From Chrysomallon squamiferum (taxonomy: Eukaryota > Mollusca > Gastropoda > Neomphalida > Peltospiridae): DNA of 25,000 nt. The stretch covers positions 2,342,989 through 2,367,988 of the forward strand of contig CM022668.1 in the NCBI GenBank assembly GCA_012295275.1. The letters are read 5' to 3'. Numbering within the stretch: the first letter of the stretch is position 1; every line of letters starts with the position of its first letter. The notes beneath the pieces are model-generated. The model was not told the DNA's origin and did not search any database. It was given only the letters and a program-made list of their open reading frames with translations. Shown one piece after another: positions 9,180 to 18,382 of the stretch. Position numbers and translations under genes: made by a program.

Positions 9180-9222
9180 TATTACACACCACACATACAT
9201 ATACAGACATCTCACACACATG

Positions 9223-9253
<31 letters not shown>

Positions 9254-9293
9254 GTATATATGTATATGTGTTTGTGTGTGTATTAATAGATAT

Positions 9294-9329
<36 letters not shown>

Positions 9330-9347
9330 ATATACATATATATTAAT
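9180..9347. repeat. mixed (CA)n, (TA)n and (TG)n microsatellites
   Basis: A CACACA patch, a TATATA run at about 9222-9256, a TGTGTTTGTGTGTG patch, and a CA run at about 9295-9323 flanked by ATATAC words. The TG and CA pieces are complementary and could pair around the TA centre. Confidence 0.9.
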
Positions 9348-9389
9348 AAACATTACAAAATATAGACATAACGACATTTATAAAGAACA

Positions 9390-9860
9390 GTGACTAATAA
9401 CTGTAAATTGTTATCTGAGTTTGACACTGAATCTCTGCACTACTTGACTGTCAGTAGATACAAGCTGTATTTCACTCTGACCTATTTAATACATGTGTGT
9501 GTGTGTGTGTTTTATAATGTGATCAGGAAAATCTTTAAACAGAGGCTGACCATTTCAGCGTATCCTTGCACTGCATTCTGTGTGGCGAGACTCTGCCTGG
9601 TAGAAAAACATAACCGTTACTCAACCTGTAGCTGTGAGCATGTGTGCCTGCATCATTGCGTGTGTGACGCCGTTGCTGCATGTGTGACAGTGTCACTGCG
9701 TGTATGACAGCGTCACTGCGTGTGTCTGTGGCCAGTTCATTCACTGGATCATATCAGCTGTGGATTTGGAAAGCTCTGATTCCAGCCGCCTCATTCAGGG
9801 ATGTTTGTGTTGTGAAGTCAGACATGTCTACTTTCTGTCTTAGTGAATGGGAGATTGTTT
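9390..9860. other. less A/T-rich island with local CpG, no gene proven
   Basis: This is one of the most complex parts of the window and has more CG dinucleotides than most other regions, especially 9555-9790. Open frames exist on both strands (+ 9390-9707 and 9680-9931, - 9535-9744), but they overlap, start without context, and have no recognisable domain or convincing splice pair. The 20-bp repeat within it explains part of the openness because 20-mers with few TA/TG-stop combinations stay open by chance. Confidence 0.35.
9638..9728. repeat. 20-bp CG-containing minisatellite, about 4.5 copies
   Basis: Units start at 9638, 9658, 9678, 9698 and 9718 (partial). The best form is GCGTGTATGACAGCGTCACT, with divergence at several positions between units. 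TGACAGTGTCA and TGACAGCGTCA within units are near-palindromic. A 20-base period cannot keep one amino-acid repeat frame, arguing against a coding role. Confidence 0.8.
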
Positions 9861-9874
9861 TCTACCTGTCAGCG

Positions 9875-10547
9875 GTAAATATATCAGTTATTGCATGTAG
9901 CGAAATATACATTGTTTATTTCCAGTGGTAAATATATTACATATGATGAAATGTACATTGTTTTCTGCCTGTCAGTGGTAAATATATCATACGTTACATG
10001 TAGCGAAATATACATTGTTTATTTCCAGTAGTAAATATATTACATATGATGAAATGTACATTGTTTTCTACCTGTCAGTGGTAAATATATCATATATTAC
10101 ATGTAGCAAAATATACATTGTTTATTTCCAGTAGTAAATATATTACATATGATGAAATGTACATTGTTTTCTACCAGTCAGTGGTAAATATATCATATAT
10201 TACATGTAGCGAAATATACATTGTTTATTATGTGTAGTAAATATATATTACATGTAGCGAAATATACATTGTTTATTTCAAGTAGTAAATATATATTAAA
10301 TACAGTGAAATATACATTGTTCTATACCTATCAATGGTAAATGTATAATATATACATTGTTTATTACAAGAAGTAAATATGTAATATACTACATATAGTG
10401 AAATATACATTGTTTATTACAAGTAGTAAATATATTACATATAGTGATATATACATTATTTTATACAAGTAGTAAGTATATAATATATATATATAGTGAA
10501 ATATACAATGTTTATTACAAGAAGTAAATATATATTAAATATATAAA
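9875..10547. repeat. minisatellite with 103-bp higher-order (53+50) units
   Basis: Monomers all begin GTAAATATAT and share a TACATTGTTT block. Starts are 9875, 9928, 9978, 10031, 10081, 10134, 10184, 10237, 10285, 10337, 10373, 10426, 10472 and 10524. The first seven alternate strictly between 53-base and 50-base types: the 53-base type carries CATGTAGCGAAATATAC, the 50-base type carries ATATGATGAAATGTAC with CTGTCAGTG. After 10237 lengths vary from 36 to 53 and the alternation is lost. No frame stays open. Confidence 0.9.
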
Positions 10548-10757
10548 ACACAGGCTCGCTGAATGGTAGGTTATATACTGTTAATGTTATATGTGATAGT
10601 TTATATCTTGTTTTCTACATACTTACATCTCATACTTCAATAATGTGGATTATTTTACTGTGAATTAATTATAAGCTGCAGGAAAGAATTAAATAAAAGT
10701 CTGTTAGATCTAGGTAAATATTTTATTTTTAATTAATTTATTTCATTAATGAACTCA

Positions 10758-10809
10758 CAGGTGTTATTCAGTTGTTCTGTGTTTACACCTGGAGTTTTCT
10801 TATCAGGTG
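10758..10809. promoter_or_regulatory. three E2-box motifs (CAGGTG/CACCTG)
   Basis: CAGGTG at 10758-10763, CACCTG at 10786-10791 and CAGGTG at 10804-10809 occur within 52 bases of unique DNA. These are the core sites of Snail/ZEB zinc-finger and some bHLH factors. Binding is inference. Confidence 0.25.
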
Positions 10810-10831
10810 TTGATGTTACAAAGTGCATTCA

Positions 10832-10876
10832 GTGTGTGTGTGTGTGTGTGTGTGTCTGTGTGTGTGTGTGTGTGTA
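10832..10876. repeat. (TG)n microsatellite
   Basis: A near-pure TG run with a single TC interruption at about 10856. It grades into TATACAC/TGTATG sequence to about 10910. Confidence 0.95.
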
Positions 10877-10904
10877 TACACTTGTATGTGTAAATATGTA
10901 TGTA

Positions 10905-11420
10905 TATAATATTAGATATAATATTTTTATTGTTACACACATAAGCTATATTTAATATTTCACACATATGTAATATGCATATATATTATCTATAATATTA
11001 GACATATATATATACTGTATGATATTACACGCTTAAACTTTCTATAATGTACATATACATTATCTATAATATTACACATATATACTATTTGTAATATTTC
11101 ACACATATAATAATAATCTGTAATATTAAACAAATAGACTGTCTCGAACAGTACACATATCTTATATAAAATATATCCATATACTATCTATAATACCATT
11201 TATAAAATTACACACATACACCATCTATAATATTACACACATATATATACTGTCTATAATACTACACACATAACATATACCATCTATAATATTACACACA
11301 TACACAATCTATAATATTACACACATAATAATCCATAATATGTGTGTAATATTAATAATCTTCCAAACATGTTAAAACATGTAGTCTGACTATAATATTA
11401 CAGACATGTAAAAAATACCA
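10905..11420. repeat. degenerate minisatellite with TCTATAATATTACACACATA core
   Basis: The 20-base core recurs at irregular spacing, mostly about 25-40 bases. It is degenerate on the left (for example TATCTATAATATTAGACATA near 10987) and nearly exact between about 11200 and 11330. Variable TATA or CATA stretches fill the gaps. The array ends with one core copy in inverted orientation, forming a hairpin. Confidence 0.8.
11312..11354. repeat. perfect 16-bp inverted repeat, 11-base loop
   Basis: TAATATTACACACATA at 11312-11327 and its exact reverse complement at 11339-11354 flank ATAATCCATAA. The left arm is the last forward copy of the minisatellite core and the right arm an inverted copy, so the hairpin probably arose by a local inversion or template switch at the array end. 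Confidence 0.85.
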
Positions 11421-11479
11421 ATGTACGCCTATAATGCTCATATCTGTGATATTACATACACATAATTACAATGTCAGTG

Positions 11480-11797
11480 ATACTGGACTCATGAAGAGTA
11501 TTTGTGTTATATGAAAATTAGTATTAAACACTGTAACTCAGAGTACAAGTTCAGTGGAGGTTTCTGGTTTGGTTGCTGGTGTTATTGATGCAGTATTGGT
11601 ATTCTGTTTGTAATCTGACTTGGCCCAGAAAGAAGAGAAAAAAATCAATGGATGCAGGGTTGAGCACTGTGACCTACATAGAAACACTAACACAGAGAAT
11701 GGGGTCAGGGTATTGAGGTCAGGTCAGCTTGGCTGATATAAACATGACAGGCGGGGAGAGGGGGGGTGCAGGGGAAAGTCACTGTAAATACATGAGT
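11480..11797. other. unique island with G-quadruplex motif, no gene seen
   Basis: Normal-complexity sequence of about 320 bases with several GGTCA words (for example AGGTCAGGTCAGC at about 11716-11728). Its most striking part is four-run G-rich DNA at 11753-11774. No splice-bounded coding frame was found. Confidence 0.5.
11753..11774 (+). other. G-quadruplex motif
   Basis: On the + strand, GGGG, then AGA, then seven G residues, then TGCA, then GGGG fit the pattern of four runs of at least three G with loops of one to four bases. No other such motif was noticed in this A/T-rich window. A long TG-rich tract follows within 30 bases on the same strand. Confidence 0.6.
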
Positions 11798-11914
11798 GTG
11801 AATGAGTGTGCTTGTGTGTATGTGTGTGTTTGTGTGTGTTTGTGTATGTGTGTGTGTGTATGTGTGCTTGTGTGTATATGTGTGTGTGTGTGTGTTTGTG
11901 TGCGTGTGTATGGA

Positions 11915-11946
<32 letters not shown>

Positions 11947-12110
11947 TGTGTGTGTATGTGTGTGTGTGTGTGTGTTTGTGTATGTATGTGTGTTTGTGTG
12001 TGTATGTGTGTGTTTGTGTGTATGTGTGTGTATGTGTTTGTGTGTGTATGTGTGAGTCTGTGTCTGTCTGTGTGTATGTATGTATGTATATGTCTATTCT
12101 GTCTATGTAT

Positions 12111-12142
<32 letters not shown>

Positions 12143-12155
12143 TTCTATATATGTA
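11798..12155. repeat. (TG)n tract with TGTA/TTTG variants
   Basis: About 360 bases of TGTG with regular TGTA, TTTG and CTTG substitutions; the last pure part is about 12118-12142. Cys/Val frames on + and His/Thr frames on - are translated repeat. Confidence 0.95.
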
Positions 12156-12600
12156 TCTGTGGATGGTGAATCTATGTAGGCAAATAGGTACATAACACAT
12201 ATTGTGTGTAATAAGTACACAGAGAGATTAACAGGTAAATATGAAATATCACATGTAGGTGATACATACAAAAGTTAAGTAACATGATTATTAATTTCAG
12301 GAATGTAACGTTACATCGTGTGTTTGTGCTGTAACTAATTAGACTGTGTTTGACCTATTTCTGAGATTCACAGAATATCTTGTGTAACAGTGAACAATGA
12401 ACTGAACAATCTAATGAAATGTGATGTAATCACCACACAGGTATTTCACCTGTCTTAGAATATTCCTGCAGACAAAGGTACTTTGTTAAAATCTCTGCTT
12501 TATTTTAAACTATTATAATATTTTTTTCTGTCATTCCTCATATCTTTCTCTTTTTTTTTTTCTGTTTCTCTCCTTGTGTTCATTTGTATCTCTTTCCCCT
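12156..12600. other. unique spacer, no gene seen
   Basis: Complex A/T-rich sequence with no recognised gene. It contains an inverted ACAGGT/ACCTGT pair at 12437-12453. The last 70 bases become T- and C-rich ahead of the CT repeat. Confidence 0.5.
12437..12453. promoter_or_regulatory. inverted ACAGGT...ACCTGT pair
   Basis: ACAGGT at 12437-12442 and ACCTGT at 12448-12453, separated by five bases, give a small palindrome with two E2-box halves, the kind of paired arrangement used by two-zinc-finger-cluster ZEB proteins. A functional role is speculative. Confidence 0.2.
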
Positions 12601-12605
12601 TTGTT

Positions 12606-12607
<2 letters not shown>

Positions 12608-12675
<68 letters not shown>

Positions 12676-12689
12676 AAAAAAAAAAAAAA
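12608..12689. repeat. (TC)n run followed by poly(A)15
   Basis: A pure TC run at about 12608-12668, then AATTTT and a 15-base adenine run at 12675-12689. Confidence 0.95.
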
Positions 12690-12810
12690 TGCCATGTATA
12701 AGATTTTGTTTGTTTGGTAAGAGCACTGGTTGGATTGTGAAGACTACAGATTTATTAGATGAGCAGGTCACACTTGTTTTAGTACAAAATTAGAAATGAT
12801 TTGAAAAATC

Positions 12811-13139
12811 ACTGACAGTCTACCATATTCCATAGACAGTCCAGTGAAAATCTACAAAAATCTACTGACAGTCCACTGATAGTCCACTGACAGTCCACTG
12901 GCAACTTGCTACAGTCCACTGACAATCCAATGACAATCTACTGACAATCCACTGACAGTCTACTGACAAACCACTGACAATCTACAAAAACCTACTGAAA
13001 ATCCACTGACAACTTTCTACAGTCTACTGACAATCCAATGACAATCTACTGACAATCCAATGACACTCTACTGACAATCCACTGACAATCTACAAAAACC
13101 TACTGAAAATCCACTGACAATCTACTGACAGTCTACTGG
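12811..13139. repeat. 11-bp minisatellite with 108-bp higher-order repeat
   Basis: The basic unit is TCCACTGACAA or TCTACTGACAG and variants, 11 bases long, about 28 units. A larger unit of 108 bases is duplicated: 12902-13009 and 13010-13117 both start CAACTT.CTACAG and share the order of unit types, including the distinctive TCTACAAAAA then CCTACTGAAAA. An older partial copy with the TCTACAAAAA marker lies at about 12852. The period is not a multiple of three, so it is not protein coding. Confidence 0.9.
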
Positions 13140-13800
13140 AAGTGTGCTTCATAAATGAGGTCTGATCTGGCAGCACAGTTCACAGAGATGCACTTGAAAA
13201 GACTGGGTTTTTTTTATAATTTTTAATTGTTTTTTTATCATTTCAACTCCACACAGCTTTAAAAACTGAAATAAAAAACAAAATAAAAAATTAATTAGAG
13301 TTTTTAATGATAACTGGGGTACAGAGAGTGTGAGACAGTCAAACTGTCAGCGTGTGTTTTTAAAAAACTCGTAAAACACATGTGTAATATATTTCATTAT
13401 CACACAGAGGCAGTCAGTTCACAGGAACAGCAGAAATAAAAACATTCACTTTACTACAGGATAAATCTTTTAACTGATAGTGCAGCTAGTTCACTAGTTC
13501 TAGATCTAGATGCTCACTAGAACCTGTAGATATCACTAACATACTAACTGTAGATACTAGGATCAAATCGTGCTAAGGATTCGTACACAGAAATAGTCTG
13601 TCAGATGTAAGATAATGATACTGACTTTTCTAACTTGCTAACATTAGTTTTTAACTGATGTCTAACATACTAACTTTAATGTCTAACATCTTAATTTTAA
13701 ATGTTTTCTGTTTTGCATTACTTCCAGTTAGCAAACTAACCTTTTTGGAAATATGAATGTTGTTTGAAGTAATGTTGTATGATGAACATATTAAAATTTT
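13140..13800. other. unique spacer, no gene seen
   Basis: Non-repetitive A/T-rich sequence. A 12-base perfect palindrome TCTAGATCTAGA lies at 13499-13510, with wider GTTCTAG (13497) and CTAGAAC (13517) arms around it. CTAACAT/TACTAAC words recur between 13537 and 13690. No exon could be supported. Confidence 0.5.
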
Positions 13801-13820
13801 ATACACAAACACACACATAC

Positions 13821-14162
13821 ACTCATCTCTACATACAAATAGATATATATAATACATGTATAAATGATTATATACAGACATACATATATACACATATATA
13901 CACATATACACACACATACACTCATCTCTACATACAAATAGCTATATATATATAATACATGTATAAATGATTATATACAGACATACATATATACACACAT
14001 ATACACACATATACTCATCTCTACATACAAATAGATATATATAATACATGTATAAATGATTATATACAGACATACATATATACACACATATACACACATA
14101 TACACACATATACACACATACACACATCCACACAAAAACACACACACACACACATATACATA
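13821..14162. repeat. tandem array of 93-99 bp units within CA/TA repeat
   Basis: The landmark ACTCATCTCTACATACAAAT starts at 13821, 13920 and 14013. Each is followed by nearly identical AATACATGTATAAATGATTA and then a variable ATACACACAT stretch. The unit therefore joins a unique 70-base part to an expandable CA/TA tail. The last tail runs on as microsatellite to about 14162. Confidence 0.85.
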
Positions 14163-14268
14163 TATATACACTACAAATAATTTAAAATAAATAAAATTAA
14201 ACAGACATACATATATACAATCTTCTTTTTATTTTTTTTATTTTATACAGACAAATACACATATATAT

Positions 14269-14274
<6 letters not shown>

Positions 14275-14311
<37 letters not shown>
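14275..14311. repeat. (AT)n microsatellite
   Basis: A pure AT run preceded by ATATATATACACAC. Confidence 0.95.
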
Positions 14312-14316
<5 letters not shown>

Positions 14317-14389
14317 AAGATCTTTCAGAAGTAAATAACAATGAAACTCCCCAGAAACAGACACACAGAAACAAAGTGTGTCATTATTT

Positions 14390-14600
14390 TTTTATTTTAA
14401 AAAAAAAAATAATATATAAAAAAAAGATCCCAAACCAAACAGAACACACAAAACAGTTATCAAAACAGGAAGAACAAAAAAAAAAAAACAGAAAGAAAAA
14501 AAAAAAAAAAAAGATGTACTTCTAACTTTATGGTTGATTTTGAAAAGGAGTTGCATAAAAAAAATAATAATAAAAAAAATAAAAACGTTTATGGGTTTTA
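14390..14600. repeat. A-rich block with poly(A) runs
   Basis: Several adenine runs (about 14398-14409, 14477-14488 and 14497-14512) and AATAATAAT words lie in an A-rich strand. No gene was seen. Confidence 0.8.
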
Positions 14601-14715
14601 GGAAGGTGGTGAAATGTTAGATTTAAACCCGGACTAGAGACTGTTTGTGTTTGTTTTGAATTTAGTTTTATCTAAGTTTTGAATTTTGTTAGTTTTATCT
14701 AACACTGGGCCAGAT

Positions 14716-14886
14716 TGTTGTTAAATACACCTTGTTAAACAAATACAGGTACAGGTTGTTAAATGCAATACAGGTACCCAGAACTGTTGTTAAATACAGG
14801 TACACAGAACTGTTGTTTGGTAAATACAGGTACACAGAACTTGTTAAATACAGGTAAATACAGGTACACAGAACTGTTGTTAAATG
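14716..14886. repeat. tandem AAATACAGGTACACAGAACT / TTGTT repeat
   Basis: The block AAATACAGGTACACAGAACT followed by GTTGTT recurs near 14790, 14823 and 14854. Degenerate copies lie near 14726, 14741 and 14766 and a stub AAATACAGGT near 14844. Unit length is about 26-32 bases with partial deletions. Confidence 0.8.
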
Positions 14887-15319
14887 TTTCTATCTAGTTA
14901 CCTATCTAGTTAACTGCCTTTTTTTTTCTCTCTCTCACACCCTCTCTTTCTCTTTCTTTCTCTCTGTTTTTCCTTCCCTCACATTTTCTCTTTTTTGAGC
15001 ATCTCAAAGTTTATGCACAAATTGATGTAATGAAATTGACACAAGTTGTTTTTCAAAAAAGAAACAAAAAGACAAGACTAGCAGACTTTTAAAACAGATA
15101 TAAAAAAGGGATAGGGTTTATTTTGTCAGGTATATAACACACATACCCCACAATGTAGGAATGTATGCAGACATGTAGACATGTTTGCAAACTGTGAGAT
15201 ATTTTATACTTGTGTATTTCAAATGTCTGTCAAGTTGACCTTTTTTTATAAAGTTGCTGTAAAAATTTAAAAACATATTTGAGAATTTATTGAATAAATA
15301 CTTCCATTTCTTTCTTATT

Positions 15320-15321
<2 letters not shown>
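14887..15321. other. pyrimidine-rich then unique spacer, no gene seen
   Basis: A CT/TTTC-rich patch at about 14918-14995 is followed by complex A/T-rich DNA. The minus frame at 15118-15393 begins inside the CA repeat and lacks any domain. Confidence 0.45.

Positions 15322-15366
<45 letters not shown>
15322..15366. repeat. (AC)n microsatellite
   Basis: A pure AC run followed by ATATATATACAC and CATACATGCATACATA words. Confidence 0.95.
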
Positions 15367-15374
<8 letters not shown>

Positions 15375-15639
15375 CACAAACAAATACATACATGCATACA
15401 TATATAAATAAAATAAATAATTCTTATTTATATTCATTTTTAGTTGTTTTGATGGGTTAATGGATAAAAAAATCTAAATAAATATAAACATTTTTTTTTT
15501 TAGTTAATTCTGAGCAATAGAGAAAAAAGTGAATAGATATGAGTATTTTATTGCTATTTTGTTATTGTTTACATTTCACACTTAAAGATTTTTTTCACAA
15601 TCAAAAAGAAAATTTAATATTTTATAAAAAAAAAATATA

Positions 15640-17210
15640 AAAAATAAATAAAATTTTAAGCATTTATATGTGAATTATATTTTTAGCAATCATTTTTTAA
15701 TATTTAAATTTCATGTAACAATATATATAGCAGAGATACCTTAATTAAATGAACATAAAATGTCTGAGTAAACATTCATATAAATATTTTTATCAGTTGT
15801 ATCTTAATAAATTTAAAATTTGACATAAATGTATTTTTGACAAATAATAATAAAAGTTTAATTTAAAAATATTCTAAAGAAGATTGTAATAATAGCTACA
15901 ATTTAAAATTTTATGTTAAAAAATATTTATGACAATATTTCACTCAAGAATTATATATTTTATGGAAACGTGATGAATTAATAAATAGAAAAAGTGTTTT
16001 GACATTTCATGTAATATATTTTTAGCAAAAATATCTTAATAAATATAATTTAAAATTTCATGCAAACATTTTTTTTAGCATGAATAGTTATCTTATCAAA
16101 AATAAATATTTAAAATTTGTTTTAATAAAATTTAATGTAAAATTTAACAAAACAATTTTTAACGAAAGTAGTTTTATAAATAAAATTAAAATTTCACATC
16201 AAAATAATCTTACAGTAATATTCTAACAAATAAAAAGTTGAATTTCATGTAATAACATAATCTTCTTAATAAATACATATTTAAAATTTAATGTGAAATA
16301 TTTTTAACAATGATTTCTTAACTAATAAATATTAAATTAAGATATAAATGAAATTAAAATTTTATATAAATATATTTCTAACAGCAACTTAATAAATAAA
16401 ATTAAGTGATAAATGAAGTTAAAATTTCTAACATTAACATAATAAAAAAAATTAAAAACAAACTTATTGATTTTTCTAAACAGTATTTCTAAACTTGGTC
16501 TCTCTACTCCAAAAATATAAAATTTCTTGTAAACACATCTTTAATAAAAATATTCTGATAAGATAAACTTTCATGTAAAAATATTTTAATAAACATTTAT
16601 AAAACCAAGTACATACTCTGATTTTTCAAAATACTTTTCTTATGTACAAAAATTTTCTGTAAAAATATATTTAGCCAAGATACCTTATTAAATAAGAATT
16701 TGTGTAAACATATTTATAAAAAGAATTTAAGTAAAATCGAAAGTTTGATATAAACATTATTAACACACATATTTTAATAATGTAAAAATATTTTTATGGT
16801 GATAATTTGATTTAAATTTTTTTTTTTTTTTTTAAATATTGTGTAAAAATATTTTTAAAATGAAAATTTTATTTTAAATATTGTTAATTCTTTAAATATA
16901 CTTTAAACAGGTGTATCTTACAAATTTAAAATTATACATATATTTTTGAAAAGATATCTTAAAAAATAGTAAATCAAATTTAAATGTCATATTAAAAAAT
17001 TATTTTTGACACAAATATCTTCAAAAATAATGAGCAAAAATTTAAAATTTTATATTAATTTTTTTTATTTTTGACAAAGATATCTTTAAAAATAATTTTT
17101 TTTTTAAAATTCATGTTATAAATATCTTTAACAAAGATGTATTAATAAACAGAATCAAACTCATAAATGAAACCTATTTCATTAAAATTCCATGTAAAAG
17201 ATATTTTCAG
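15640..17210. repeat. ancient degenerate tandem array, about 50-70 bp unit
   Basis: Across 1.5 kb the same phrase keeps returning: TTTAAAATTTCATGTAAA, then AATATTTTTAGCAAAGAT, then ATCTTAATAAATA. Good copies start near 15701, 16002, 16048, 16238, 16266, 16563, 17106 and 17182, with many worse ones between. Base composition alone does not explain recurrence of the rarer TTCATGTAA and TTAGCAA/TTAACAA words in order. The copies are far more diverged than in the other arrays, so this is an old array or a decayed satellite. No gene was seen. Confidence 0.6.
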
Positions 17211-17242
17211 TGTTTCACTCACACTTTTAGTATCTACAAATC

Positions 17243-17245
<3 letters not shown>

Positions 17246-17315
<70 letters not shown>

Positions 17316-17324
17316 CCACTGCAG
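17246..17324. repeat. (TC)n microsatellite followed by TTTTCCACTGCAG
   Basis: A pure TC run at 17246-17312 leads straight into TTTTCCACTGCAG, a very strong 3' splice-site likeness ending at 17324. The following 45 bases are T-rich and do not look like an exon, so only the repeat is called. Confidence 0.9.
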
Positions 17325-17364
17325 TTTTTCTACATCAATTTTTTCCTTTCTCTTACATGCATTA

Positions 17365-17527
17365 AGTTGAGCGGAGTTGCACCTGGCAGTAAATGGTTTG
17401 CTCAGAGGCTGCTAACGTGCGTGTTTGTCTGATAACCAATTAGATTAATTGTTACAACACCACGGATTACTCTCTGCAGATGTGTACAAAGACCTGATTG
17501 GTCTTTCTCGTATGAAGAAAGTGTTTG
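17365..17527. promoter_or_regulatory. unique island with homeodomain-like palindrome and CCAAT
   Basis: CAATTAGATTAATTG at 17437-17451 is a perfect inverted repeat of CAATTA around GAT, giving two TAAT-class homeodomain cores. It overlaps a CCAAT at 17436-17440. The island is less A/T-rich than the DNA on both sides. About 90 bases downstream are two TATAAAA motifs. The layout resembles a promoter but no exon could be attached to it. Confidence 0.25.
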
Positions 17528-17620
17528 GTGTGTTTTGGTATAAAACTTTTTACATTTTTAATATTCTGTGTGTTTTAGTATAAAACCTTTTACATTTTTA
17601 ATATTCTGTGTATTTTATAG
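17528..17620 (+). repeat. 40-bp tandem repeat, each copy with TATAAAA
   Basis: Unit one (17528-17567) and unit two (17568-17607) differ at only two positions, with a partial third to about 17620. TATAAAA occurs at 17539-17545 and 17579-17585, so the duplication doubles a TATA-box-like motif. Good initiators were not seen at the expected distance. Confidence 0.8.
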
Positions 17621-17682
17621 AACATTTTCAAAGTCACAGTATCTTCAGTTTTAATTTCTTCTTGTTTTTGTTGTTGTTACTG

Positions 17683-17722
17683 TCATCATCATCATCATCG
17701 TTATTATTATTATTATTAATAC

Positions 17723-17753
<31 letters not shown>

Positions 17754-17805
17754 AAATTATTTTAAGATTTTGAGAGGTTAATGTTTTTTTTTTTTTTTTT
17801 TTTTT
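17683..17805. repeat. (CAT)n/(ATT)n microsatellite and poly(T)22
   Basis: Five CAT units pass into ATT/TTA triplets to about 17752. After about 30 bases a thymine run spans 17784-17805 and is followed by AG. Confidence 0.9.
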
Positions 17806-18370
17806 AGGATCTGTTTAAAAATAATTAATATTTGTTATTTAAAATTTTAAATTTATAAGGAATAAAAATTTTATTTCTAAATATTGAAAATGTTTCAGTA
17901 AATTGTTGATTTTTGTATAAGTCTTTAGAGTTTCTTTTTAAAATCCCTTTACAGTAACATATACATTTATTTATTTATTTATTTATATTTGAAAATACAA
18001 TTTTTCTTCATTATAATAAGTATAGTTTTTCAGATATAGAAGTGTTCAATAAATTTTTTTTTTTTAATAAATTTTTTTTATTATATATATAACAAATATA
18101 TATTTATATATATATATATATATATATATTTTTAATAAATTCTGAATTTGCATAAAGTACAGTTAAATACTTCCTTATTTTTACTTTTGGGAAATAATTG
18201 GATGGACATAAAAAGGGGAAGTTTATATTTAAATAAAGACAAAAGATTTGAAAACAGAACATCAATAAGGTCATTATCACACTGTCTGTACTTTCACCCA
18301 CACTGTAAAGTTCACTGACTTCTGAACAAGCTGATGTGTACCTGTATTGAGTATCTGTGTCATGCACACC
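17806..18370. other. A/T-rich spacer with (AT)n run, no gene seen
   Basis: A/T-rich DNA with TTTA repeats near 17967-17985, T runs near 18054 and 18068, and TATATA runs at about 18080-18129. The minus-strand frame 18104-18385 starts in unique sequence but has no domain and ends in translated AT repeat. Confidence 0.5.
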
Positions 18371-18382
18371 TACTGCATATCT

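Noticed and set aside
9390-9931. Protein-coding gene in the CpG-bearing island
   Set aside because: Overlapping frames on both strands with no domain, partly explained by the 20-bp repeat. No pair of splice sites or promoter fits one of them.
9875-10547. CRISPR array
   Set aside because: Repeats are contiguous with no unique spacers, monomers are A/T-rich and alternating, and no cas genes exist. The host appears eukaryotic. It is a minisatellite.
13499-13510. TCTAGATCTAGA palindrome as a recombination or binding site
   Set aside because: Only 12 bases, single copy, no partner site or gene context. Palindromes of this size in A/T-rich DNA arise by chance.
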